From a virus: a stretch of 64,000 bases of DNA. This document shows, piece after piece, positions 26,278 to 33,735 of the stretch. The stretch spans positions 1-64,000 of the IMG/VR virus record IMGVR_UViG_3300045995_000345; one strand, written 5' to 3'. How positions within the stretch are numbered: position 1 is the stretch's first letter; the number at the start of each line of letters is the position of its first letter. The translations under genes were made by a program, and so were the position numbers. The notes under the pieces are model-generated. The model saw only the letters and a program-made list of their open reading frames with translations, was not told the origin of the DNA and searched no databases.

Positions 26278-27408
26278 TTAGTATTCGATGGTTACTTGGC
26301 CGTTGGCACCCGCTCCACCTGTGGCTCCAGACGTTGGGTTGAACGCCCCCTGCCCACCTTCTCCGGGATGAACGCCAGCAGCGCCGGCCGCTTCGGTGTA
26401 TCGGAAGGAACCAGATCCCCGGCGTCCGGACTTCGCATTGATGGCAAGAATGCCAGCTCCGGAAGACGACGCTGTCCCGCCGGCACCTTGATCTCCGTAA
26501 CCCGCAGACCCAACCTTACCACCCGCCCCGGCGCCGGCCGTCAGAACCCAGCTTGAAGAGAAATAGTTGGCGACGGTGTTGGACCCAACGGCACCGTCCG
26601 AGGCTCCGACACCACCCGCACCACCCGCACCAGTGGTGAACACGATCTCCTGTCCGGGAGCAACTGTGCAATCAGCGGTAAGGCTGGCGCCATCGCCGCC
26701 GTCCCCAGCGACTACGTTCTGGCCGAGCTGGCTGCCTCCGCCTCCTCCGCCACCACCCACCAGCGTCACTCGAATCTTGGTAATCCCAGCCGGCACAGTC
26801 CACGGGCTTGACGGATCCACCACCATGGTTGGAACGGGCGAGGGAACTACAGGCACAACGTAATCCTCGAACGCACCCTTGGCGTTCAGCAGGTTGAAGT
26901 TTGTCCCGTCGTAAACGAAAGCGCACGTCTCGCCCGACTGCATGGCACCGGACTTGAGCGCGGCAGCAAAGGCTGTAATCGGGGTGACCGCGAACGTGTT
27001 CAGCTTCAGCGTCGATGCGCCTGAGTTCGTGGCTGGGATCTTGGCGAAGACCGTGAAGCCAACGATCGAGGCCAGGTCCGGGATCTTGTTCTCCGCCGCC
27101 AGGGTCAGCGAGTAGGCATTCCCAATGTTCGTCGCGACGGCGTAGAGCTTCCGATTGCTCATCCGAATCCAGCCCGTTCCGTCCCAAGCGTAGATCGCTC
27201 GAAAGTCCGAAGGCACCCAGAACGTGTTCGTCCTGTCAGCAATGGCAGGCTCAGGCCCGAACACAACGCGGCCACCAGCACTCGTGAGCGATGCGGCAAT
27301 GGCAAGGATGGCGTCCTTGAGAGCTTGGAAGTCAGCGTCCGTCTCGTCGTGCGTCAGGGGCGATCCCTTGGTCTGCCGCAGCGTCAGTTGAATGTCAGAG
27401 GGAATCAT
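26278..27408 (-). CDS. tail fibre-like protein, paralogue 2, Gly-rich tip
   Basis: 376 residues. The N-terminal ~190 residues match the downstream paralogue (MIPSDIQLTLRQTKGSPLT). The C-terminal part is glycine-rich (VTLVGGGGGGGGS and several GAGG repeats), as in phage receptor-binding tips with polyglycine sandwiches. A host-recognition role is inferred. Confidence 0.7.
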   Translation of the reverse strand: MIPSDIQLTLRQTKGSPLTHDETDADFQALKDAILAIAASLTSAGGRVVFGPEPAIADRTNTFWVPSDFRAIYAWDGTGWIRMSNRKLYAVATNIGNAYSLTLAAENKIPDLASIVGFTVFAKIPATNSGASTLKLNTFAVTPITAFAAALKSGAMQSGETCAFVYDGTNFNLLNAKGAFEDYVVPVVPSPVPTMVVDPSSPWTVPAGITKIRVTLVGGGGGGGGSQLGQNVVAGDGGDGASLTADCTVAPGQEIVFTTGAGGAGGVGASDGAVGSNTVANYFSSSWVLTAGAGAGGKVGSAGYGDQGAGGTASSSGAGILAINAKSGRRGSGSFRYTEAAGAAGVHPGEGGQGAFNPTSGATGGAGANGQVTIEY

Positions 27409-27559
27409 ATTTTCGCGTGAGAACTTCTTGAACCTGCACCCACCACGTATCCAGGGCCGCTTGTTCCTCTGGGGTCAGCGTCGGAAAGCGAGGAACATCC
27501 GGCAGCTCATTGAGCAGATCCGGGGTCGTCTTGCGCGTGCTCTTGGCTTCGATGGGCAT
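27395..27559 (-). CDS. small hypothetical protein
   Basis: 54 residues starting MPIEAKSTRKTTPDLL and ending LTRKYDSL. It starts two bases after the 805-residue gene stops and overlaps the fibre gene start by 14 bases. Pro-rich and acidic, resembling short tail-associated linkers. Function unknown. Confidence 0.5.
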   Translation of the reverse strand: MPIEAKSTRKTTPDLLNELPDVPRFPTLTPEEQAALDTWWVQVQEVLTRKYDSL

Positions 27560-27561
27560 GG

Positions 27562-29979
27562 TCAGATCCGGTGGTAGCTGGCGCTGTTCACGTAGAAATA
27601 ATCAAACGTTCGGCTGTGAATCCGGATCGGGTTGTTCGTCCCGGTAACCGTGATCGTGTCCCGGAAGAAGTGAGCAATGGAATGCACTGGGATCAGGCCG
27701 TGATCCTCAGCGTTCGTGATCGTCACGGTGCCAACCAGATCCTCCGCCGCAAGCTGGTTGAGCGATGCGTAGAGGCTGGCGGTATAGAGCGGCTGAGTTG
27801 ACCCTTCCACCTGGGGCTGGCTGGAAAGCTGAATCACGTAGGATGTCAGCTCGTGCTCGCCGTGCAGTTCTCCGAAGTGCATCTTGCCACCGGTCAGCGT
27901 GCTGGTAATTCCTACAAGCGTTGCGTTGTACGGGCGCGCGCTCCGTCGGTAGTAGATCCTCTTGCCGTCTTGCCACGACTGAGGACTAGCCACATGCCAC
28001 GCCGCGACCGGTTCCGTCGCGAGGCCGTAAAAAAGGAGAACCCCCTGCGTTGTACCCAAGAGAAACCAGTTCCCCGTTTCACGGAGAATCGGGAAGACTG
28101 CCTCCTTAACCGTGGCGGCAGCGGACGGTGCGAAATCGACCGTTGAAAACGTGTTGTACAGGTAGTCGTAGGCCAGCACTGGCGTTGCAGTATTGGCGGG
28201 GCAGACGACCCATATTTCCTGCGAAGGATGATTATCGGCGGCGTAAATCCGCTCCGTGTCCGCCAGTCGGGCATAATCGTAAAAGACGTTGCCCACGAGA
28301 TCCGAGTTGGCAAGGTATTGTGGCTGACGCGTGGTGAGGTTGAACTGGTAGAATCGATCTCGCCCAGCGTAAACGTGCTGTATGTCACCGATGGAGACGA
28401 GGGTGTGACGGTAAAAGAGTCCTCGCCCTTGCTGAATGTTAACGCGTTCAAATTCAAATGGGTTGGCTGCGATTCCGGTGTAGGTTCCAATGAAAAGGTT
28501 GGTGTCCTTGTAAACGATGATGCGCCCACCGAGCGGCAGCATTCGTAAGATGCCACTGCCGTCATCCTGAAGATCATCCCGGAATGCCGACGAGCCAACG
28601 GACGCGCTCTGCATTAGCGCCACCGTTCCACCCGTGATCGCCAGCTTGTCGAGGCGCACAATGCCAGGCCCAAGCGCGCCGATGGTCGCGTCTGTGAGAA
28701 CGCCACCAGCCGTGCCGGCACCGTCCACCAGAACGCTGTCGTATTTCGCCAAGGACCGAGCTGTCCGGGTCAGCGTAAAAAGTGAGTTTCCAGCGGTGGC
28801 AATCACTGGCGTCCGGGCCGCGAATCTGTCCGGCTTGTTCAACTCGGATCCAATGATGCGGTACTGGAACTCATTGAACGTGGTGATACCTGCGGTGATG
28901 AGCGCTTCCTTGCCAACGTAGGCCAGCGGGTTGTTGAGCGTGCCCTCCTGGGCGGTGAGCGCGTAATCCGTGTCGGTCTTGGCAAGCGTCGAGCTGATTA
29001 CCTCAACGATTTTGCGAACGCTTCCATCCGGAAAGCTGATCAATTCTCCAACCATCCAGCTTGCGAAGAACGCCCCACTCGCGCGGAGTGCGTAAGCCTC
29101 CCATTGACTGTCGAAGAATCCATCCGTAACCCGGAAGGATTGTGACACGGCAACCGTGTGCCCACTGGGAACGGCCATCTGGGTAGGGCTGAGATACGTG
29201 GTGAGGCGTTCCTTGGTTCCGTTGGACCAGACAATGAGACGGTTGGCATCGCCAGCATTGAACATCGAAGTGTCGGCGGTCAGAACGCTGAAATCTGAAA
29301 CACCAGCCCCAAGCCTGAATCCCGCCTGCTGAATCGTCACCGATCCCGACTTAACCACGTTCAGAACTGTGTCCATGCCGCCAGTTGTAAGCTCGGTGAT
29401 GTCGGCCAGAAGCAGGACGCCGTTCAATTCGGAGATGGTTCCAACGCAGACAATGCCCTGCTCACGAAGCTCGTAGGCTGGGCGCACCGCTTCCCACTCA
29501 GCCCGGTATTCAACCGGAAGATCGATTCCATTGCTGAACGTCGTGGTCCCGTCGATGTCGGCGAATTCCCAGCGCCGTCCGTTGGCGGAGAAGCCGCTTC
29601 CGATCACCCGCCAGCGCACGGGGGTTTCCCAGTAGCCGTCGCAGTAATCGGGATCGTCCTCCGTGTACCCGGACATGTCAGCGTAGAAACGGTAGAGCGT
29701 GGTCTTCGTTCCCACCACAATCGCAGCCTCTCCATTGGGCCTTCGGACCAGGTGAATGAGTGTGATTGGATCCGATGAAGGCGACGGGAAGGCTTGCTCC
29801 AAAGCATCGTCAGCGGTGGGGAGTGGGGTGAAGTAATCGTGGCCCTCTCTCCGGATTTCGTCGGACAAGTCCCTACGCCAGTTCGTCTTGGCGGTGTAGT
29901 GGGTGACTCCGGCGTCGGCAGCAGATGCTCGCGTGATGAGTTGTCCACCGTCCGCCGGCCTTACTGTCTGAACGGCCAT
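27562..29979 (-). CDS. large tail protein, T7 gp12/nozzle-like
   Basis: 805 residues, beta-rich with repeated short strands and many Trp/Tyr/Asp turns (EAAIVVGTKTTLYRFYADMS, ISLNELNGVLLLADI-type stretches). Size and place, downstream of the adaptor region and before fibres, match tail tubular protein B or nozzle proteins of short-tailed phages. No signature motif proves it. Palindrome site 13 is read as GNSLF. Confidence 0.55.
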   Translation of the reverse strand: MAVQTVRPADGGQLITRASAADAGVTHYTAKTNWRRDLSDEIRREGHDYFTPLPTADDALEQAFPSPSSDPITLIHLVRRPNGEAAIVVGTKTTLYRFYADMSGYTEDDPDYCDGYWETPVRWRVIGSGFSANGRRWEFADIDGTTTFSNGIDLPVEYRAEWEAVRPAYELREQGIVCVGTISELNGVLLLADITELTTGGMDTVLNVVKSGSVTIQQAGFRLGAGVSDFSVLTADTSMFNAGDANRLIVWSNGTKERLTTYLSPTQMAVPSGHTVAVSQSFRVTDGFFDSQWEAYALRASGAFFASWMVGELISFPDGSVRKIVEVISSTLAKTDTDYALTAQEGTLNNPLAYVGKEALITAGITTFNEFQYRIIGSELNKPDRFAARTPVIATAGNSLFTLTRTARSLAKYDSVLVDGAGTAGGVLTDATIGALGPGIVRLDKLAITGGTVALMQSASVGSSAFRDDLQDDGSGILRMLPLGGRIIVYKDTNLFIGTYTGIAANPFEFERVNIQQGRGLFYRHTLVSIGDIQHVYAGRDRFYQFNLTTRQPQYLANSDLVGNVFYDYARLADTERIYAADNHPSQEIWVVCPANTATPVLAYDYLYNTFSTVDFAPSAAATVKEAVFPILRETGNWFLLGTTQGVLLFYGLATEPVAAWHVASPQSWQDGKRIYYRRSARPYNATLVGITSTLTGGKMHFGELHGEHELTSYVIQLSSQPQVEGSTQPLYTASLYASLNQLAAEDLVGTVTITNAEDHGLIPVHSIAHFFRDTITVTGTNNPIRIHSRTFDYFYVNSASYHRI
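28775..28793. repeat. dispersed 19-bp palindrome, site 13
   Basis: GTAAAAAGTGAGTTTCCAG has one core mismatch (AAAA in place of GAAA). It lies within the 805-residue tail gene and is read as GNSLF. Confidence 0.75.
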
Positions 29980-30010
29980 GGCCTATCCCTAACCCGCTTC
30001 CTGCCAAGGT

Positions 30011-30658
30011 TCAAGCCCCAACTGGAGGCAAGCCGTAAGCGACTTCTTCGGGATCCATGTGCAAAGATCCAGGCACCATCACCCCGGCATGATTGGCGAG
30101 AGACTGGATCGGCTTGAAGCACCCGCAGGAAATGGTCACCAGATCCCAGTCGTAAGCGTGACTCCATTCTTCCGGCATGAGTTCCAGGCTGCGCTTCACG
30201 AGCTTGCGGTGGCCGTACAGGGTTGCCCCTCCGAACGCGTGCCCCAGCACGGTCTCGAATTCCCATTGCCTGTCGCTCTTGACGTGCTTGGCGCTCCGGT
30301 AAGGCGACACCCAGAAGAACGGCCTGAGCGCGTGGCTTGCAACGCACTCGTAGCAGAAAGCGTCGTAGTGTTTGGAAAAGGTCATGTCCCCATCCACGAA
30401 CAGGCCGTAGCAGTCCGACTCGCCGGGATCCGTTTCGTCCAGGAAGAGTTCCATGGCAGCTCGCCGGGCCTCTCCCTGTCCCTTGTGCGGCCAGGTAATC
30501 ACTTGGTCAGCGTGAATCGCCAGCTCGGTTGTGTCGCACCCACCGCCATCGTCAATGACAGTGATCGGGAAGTTCTCGCTCGCGTTCTCGCGCAAGCTCT
30601 TGACCGTCTGGACCGCGAGGTCGATCCGCTTGTAAACGTTGACGTAGCAGTGAATCAT
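30011..30658 (-). CDS. GT2/GT-A-type glycosyltransferase
   Basis: 215 residues from the internal ATG at 30658. The N-terminal YKRIDLAVQTVKSLRE, the ITVIDDGGG strand and the FVDGDMTF segment (a DxD-like metal site) match GT-A glycosyltransferases. It is one of four glycan-related genes in this stretch. The sugar and acceptor are unknown; virion or host surface modification is inferred. Confidence 0.7.
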   Translation of the reverse strand: MIHCYVNVYKRIDLAVQTVKSLRENASENFPITVIDDGGGCDTTELAIHADQVITWPHKGQGEARRAAMELFLDETDPGESDCYGLFVDGDMTFSKHYDAFCYECVASHALRPFFWVSPYRSAKHVKSDRQWEFETVLGHAFGGATLYGHRKLVKRSLELMPEEWSHAYDWDLVTISCGCFKPIQSLANHAGVMVPGSLHMDPEEVAYGLPPVGA

Positions 30659-30663
30659 AAAGG

Positions 30664-31248
30664 TTAATACACTAAAGGCGTGTCGGAGCGTTCTAAATGC
30701 GGCATGATCTTCCCCATCCTTGAGGGGTGTCTCAATTTCCTGAGTGCTTTCGTTTCGACCATCCTGATAGTTTCGGGAAACTTTCGGTAACGTGCTGCGA
30801 TTTCCGCTAACGTCTTTCCCTCCCAAAATCTGGCTCTTATGACGGGTGCATGATAATCGCCTAATGATTCAACATTGGCTTCGATTGCCTTATCCAGCTC
30901 AGTTGTATCGTCGGGGCTGGGGGCTGGTAGCAACATTGCTTCCGAGCAGCCAAGCAGATTCTCCATTTCCACATCGGCTGTCTGTTCTATCTTAAACCCT
31001 CGCTTGAAACCTGCGAAAGATTCCGGCCATTCCGATAGGACATCTAAGTATTCTCCGGCTTCTCCGAAGGCTTTCTGAATTGCATCGGCTTGTTCTGGAA
31101 GCGGTCGCCTAATCAGGTTAATAATCCTCCCGATTATGAATATCGAAAGCCCAGACTTCTCGGCGAGATCCTTTTGGGTCCAGTTCAACTTCTTCAGGAG
31201 CGCGTAAATGTTTCCGTGCTTGTATCGCGTGACGGCGGTGATCTTCAT
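30664..31248 (-). CDS. XRE helix-turn-helix plus sigma-70 region 4 regulator
   Basis: 194 residues. The N-terminal domain has an XRE helix-turn-helix (WTQKDLAEKSGLSIFIIGRI). The C-terminal domain (residues ~140-190) closely resembles sigma-70 region 4.2: TLAEIAARYRKFPETIR followed by KALRKLRHPSR. Sigma regions 2 and 3 are absent. The pairing suggests a regulator that contacts both DNA and RNA polymerase, or a -35 binder. It is embedded among glycosyltransferase genes and its sequence looks more AT-rich than its neighbours. It is a candidate ligand of the dispersed palindrome, which is only inference. Confidence 0.75.
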   Translation of the reverse strand: MKITAVTRYKHGNIYALLKKLNWTQKDLAEKSGLSIFIIGRIINLIRRPLPEQADAIQKAFGEAGEYLDVLSEWPESFAGFKRGFKIEQTADVEMENLLGCSEAMLLPAPSPDDTTELDKAIEANVESLGDYHAPVIRARFWEGKTLAEIAARYRKFPETIRMVETKALRKLRHPSRMGKIMPHLERSDTPLVY

Positions 31249-31322
31249 TTCAGCACAGTGTAAGCGATGTTCGTCCCTTCGACATGCCGGACATCAAGTT
31301 TGTGTAACCCTTTCTTTGTGGT

Positions 31323-31943
31323 TCACGGCCTTGCAATCAACGTGTTTGCGCTGCGTCCCTCAATCGTTGTGCGGCCGATGATCTTGGTGAAACCGTAACC
31401 GCTCAGAAGCGCCAGGACGGAATCGTAATACGCCTGGGAGAATGCAGTGAACGGAAGGGCGTCCTCGAAGCACAGGAGGCGCGTGTTGGAAAGTAGGTTT
31501 CCAGCCACGCTCAACACACCGAAGTCCGCCCCCTCGATGTCGATGGAGACGAAGTCCCATTTGCTCCCAAGTGTCTTCACGATGTCATCTGGCGTGATGG
31601 CGGCGATCCAGTACTCACGCTGGACGTATTCGTACAGATAACCAGCCCCATCGGTGGCGCTGGTAAGTTGGCTGTTCGTGTCCGCAAGATGCACCAGGCC
31701 AGAGTGTGGCATCACCGCAGCGTTCACGCAGACGATCTCGGGGACCAGTCGATTCTCGATCAGCTTGGTGAAGTTGAATGGGCTCGCCTCAATCAGTGCG
31801 CCTTTCCAGCCTCGATCGTCCAGCGCCCGCGTGTTGCTGCCCTCCACCCCGTCGTAAGCGCCAAGGTCAAGGAATGTTCCGACGTGGTCCCCGAAATAAT
31901 CGAGGATGATTTGCTGCTCTCCCCATTGGGAATAATCGATCAT
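31323..31943 (-). CDS. FkbM-family methyltransferase
   Basis: 206 residues. The SAM-binding region FLDLGAYDG followed by GWKGALIEASP and then VSIDIEGADFGVL are hallmarks of FkbM-type sugar O-methyltransferases. It lies in the glycan cluster, so it probably methylates a transferred sugar. Palindrome site 14 is read as GNLLSN. Confidence 0.8.
   Translation of the reverse strand: MIDYSQWGEQQIILDYFGDHVGTFLDLGAYDGVEGSNTRALDDRGWKGALIEASPFNFTKLIENRLVPEIVCVNAAVMPHSGLVHLADTNSQLTSATDGAGYLYEYVQREYWIAAITPDDIVKTLGSKWDFVSIDIEGADFGVLSVAGNLLSNTRLLCFEDALPFTAFSQAYYDSVLALLSGYGFTKIIGRTTIEGRSANTLIARP
31486..31504. repeat. dispersed 19-bp palindrome, site 14
   Basis: TTGGAAAGTAGGTTTCCAG lies inside the FkbM methyltransferase gene and is read as GNLLSN. 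Confidence 0.85.
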
Positions 31944-31955
31944 GGTGCGCTCTCC

Positions 31956-32573
31956 CTATTCAAGTGGTCGATGCGCTCCGAACGATCCGTTTGGTTTCGT
32001 CCCGTGAGTCGAGAACATTTGCGCCAAGCCAGCGGTGGCAAATTGACAACCCATATCCTCCAGCCTCTTTCTCTGCTCAACGCAGATAACGTAGTCTTCA
32101 TGACGCCTCCATCTGGGGGTTGTCCACGTCTCGTAACTGAGCTTGTGCATGCAGTCCAAGAGACGCTGGCTACGCAGGGAGAATCCCCCGCAGCCCACCA
32201 CGCCGCTTCCGAACGGGGCACCGATGTAATCGCAGAACAGGAAGTCATCCGTCCACGCGGCCGGGTTCACGATGAATCCGTCGTGCTGAATGACGAGGAT
32301 GTGAGACCCCAAGAACAGATGCCGCTTCAGCGGAAGCTCGTGGATCATGTAGTGAGAATACTCCTCAATGGATCGGACGCAGTTGGGGTAAACGTTGACT
32401 CCTCCGGCGCAGTCGGAGACGAGATCCGTGAACCACCAGACAGAGCTGAAATCACAGTAGTCCCGGCAGCGCTTCAATGAGGATAGGCACGCATTCGTGT
32501 AAGCCTCCCGCTCCAGGGTCGCGGACCTGTTTCCGCTGACCATTACCAGGTCAATGTCGAGTTTCAGCTTCAC
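31956..32573 (-). CDS. DUF5672-like putative glycosyltransferase
   Basis: 205 residues from a GTG at 32573 that overlaps the upstream stop as GTGA. The block GSHILVIQHDGFIVNP, then DYIGAPF and GCGGFSLRS, matches DUF5672-type proteins linked to polysaccharide synthesis. The frame is open upstream, but that part overlaps the neighbouring gene. Confidence 0.7.
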   Translation of the reverse strand: MKLKLDIDLVMVSGNRSATLEREAYTNACLSSLKRCRDYCDFSSVWWFTDLVSDCAGGVNVYPNCVRSIEEYSHYMIHELPLKRHLFLGSHILVIQHDGFIVNPAAWTDDFLFCDYIGAPFGSGVVGCGGFSLRSQRLLDCMHKLSYETWTTPRWRRHEDYVICVEQRKRLEDMGCQFATAGLAQMFSTHGTKPNGSFGAHRPLE

Positions 32574-32761
32574 GCGCTGACCTTTCTGCTTCTCCAAGCG
32601 TGGGCCAAAAGGATCATTCTTCGCCAGTCCTTGGAACCATCTTCGAGCTGTTCCGGAAGCAAGTCCATGTCGTAGAGCAACGACAATAGTTCCGGGGTGG
32701 AGCTGATGTAACGCATGAGAGCAGCCTGAAACTCTCGCTGTTTCTTGGTCCATTGTCTCAC
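32570..32761 (-). CDS. small hypothetical protein
   Basis: 63 residues from GTG at 32761, linked by GTGA overlaps on both sides. It is basic and helical (TKKQREFQAALMRYISSTPE). Two GTG starts in a row mark this as one translationally coupled block with the flanking glycosyltransferases. Confidence 0.55.
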   Translation of the reverse strand: MRQWTKKQREFQAALMRYISSTPELLSLLYDMDLLPEQLEDGSKDWRRMILLAHAWRSRKVSA

Positions 32762-33705
32762 GCGCTTATCATTTCCAGGAACCGCTTCGGATCCTCGTAG
32801 GGGTACGTCTCCATCTGAAACGCTGCCTCCAGGTTCTTCTCGCTGAACTTCGGCCAGTGCCGGCTGTCGTGGTCTTGGTGCAGGATGTGGCTCTGAGGGT
32901 AAAGCCACTCCGCCTCCACCACGTCAACGTTCTTGATGACCGGAAGCATGAGCATCCACGGCGCCGGGAAGTTGATGATGCAGATCGTTCGGACACCCAA
33001 GGCATGGGCGATGTGGTAAGGCCCTGAGATGATCCCGATGTGCAGGACGCAGGACGCCATGCGCTGAACCACGTCCGCCAGCGGCCAGCCCTTCGTGTTC
33101 CGAACCTGATCGGCCAGCACGTCTCCGCCCACCTCAATGAAGTCGAATTCGCTGTGCTTGGAAATCCACTTTCTAAGGATCTTCAGGTTCTCCGGGTAAA
33201 CCTCGCGCGCCCTGGGGTGAACCGCGCGTTGCTGATCCAGAACGTGGGGTCCAGGAACAAGGTGCAGGCTGATCAACTTGCGCTTCCGGGCTCCCTTAGG
33301 CGGGATAATGCAGCCCTTGGGCGCCGGGTCCACCGGTAGGTTGAAGAGTCGCCGCACTCGCTGGAAGTTGTGCCCCGGCCCAAGGTCAAAGTTCTGCTGC
33401 ATGGTGGACAGGCTCACCATGAACGGGCGCTGGGCGTTCTTGTGGTATGGATTGAGCTTGGTTATCTCCGTGAAGTGCGGGCTTGGGATCCATGCCGTAG
33501 CCGCGATGTGCGCCAGGCAGATGTCCGTCATCATCACGCTGTCTCCTATGCCCCCGGCGGCATTTGTAAGCGTCCACTGGTAGGGCTCCAGCTTGCGACC
33601 GAACGGCACCTTGGTTGTGCCGGGTCGGCCACGGTAGAACTTGATGATGTCGTCCTGGGTTACGCGACCCTTGGACAGCTTCCTCTTTGCTGCTCTCAGT
33701 ATCAT
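32758..33705 (-). CDS. GT9-like (heptosyltransferase-type) glycosyltransferase
   Basis: 315 residues from the ATG at 33705, preceded by a strong Shine-Dalgarno (AAGGAG). The N-terminal GGIGDSVMMTD loop and the C-terminal GIISGPYHIAHALGVRTI, in the position of the nucleotide-sugar site, resemble GT9. It probably adds a sugar to a phage or host surface glycan. Palindrome site 15 lies within it, and site 16 abuts its ribosome binding site. Confidence 0.7.
   Translation of the reverse strand: MILRAAKRKLSKGRVTQDDIIKFYRGRPGTTKVPFGRKLEPYQWTLTNAAGGIGDSVMMTDICLAHIAATAWIPSPHFTEITKLNPYHKNAQRPFMVSLSTMQQNFDLGPGHNFQRVRRLFNLPVDPAPKGCIIPPKGARKRKLISLHLVPGPHVLDQQRAVHPRAREVYPENLKILRKWISKHSEFDFIEVGGDVLADQVRNTKGWPLADVVQRMASCVLHIGIISGPYHIAHALGVRTICIINFPAPWMLMLPVIKNVDVVEAEWLYPQSHILHQDHDSRHWPKFSEKNLEAAFQMETYPYEDPKRFLEMISA
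33158..33176. repeat. dispersed 19-bp palindrome, site 15
   Basis: TTGGAAATCCACTTTCTAA lies inside the GT9-like gene and is read as RKWISK. Confidence 0.82.
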
Positions 33706-33716
33706 GCTCTCTCTCC

Positions 33717-33735
33717 TTAGAAACTGGGTTTCTAT
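33717..33735. repeat. dispersed 19-bp palindrome, site 16
   Basis: TTAGAAACTGGGTTTCTAT supplies the stop of the adaptor-phosphatase gene and touches the AAGGAG ribosome binding site of the GT9-like gene (minus strand). Confidence 0.88.

Noticed and set aside
30770-30795. GTTTCGGGAAAC inverted repeat
   Set aside because: The half-sites are in the opposite orientation to the dispersed motif and it occurs once.
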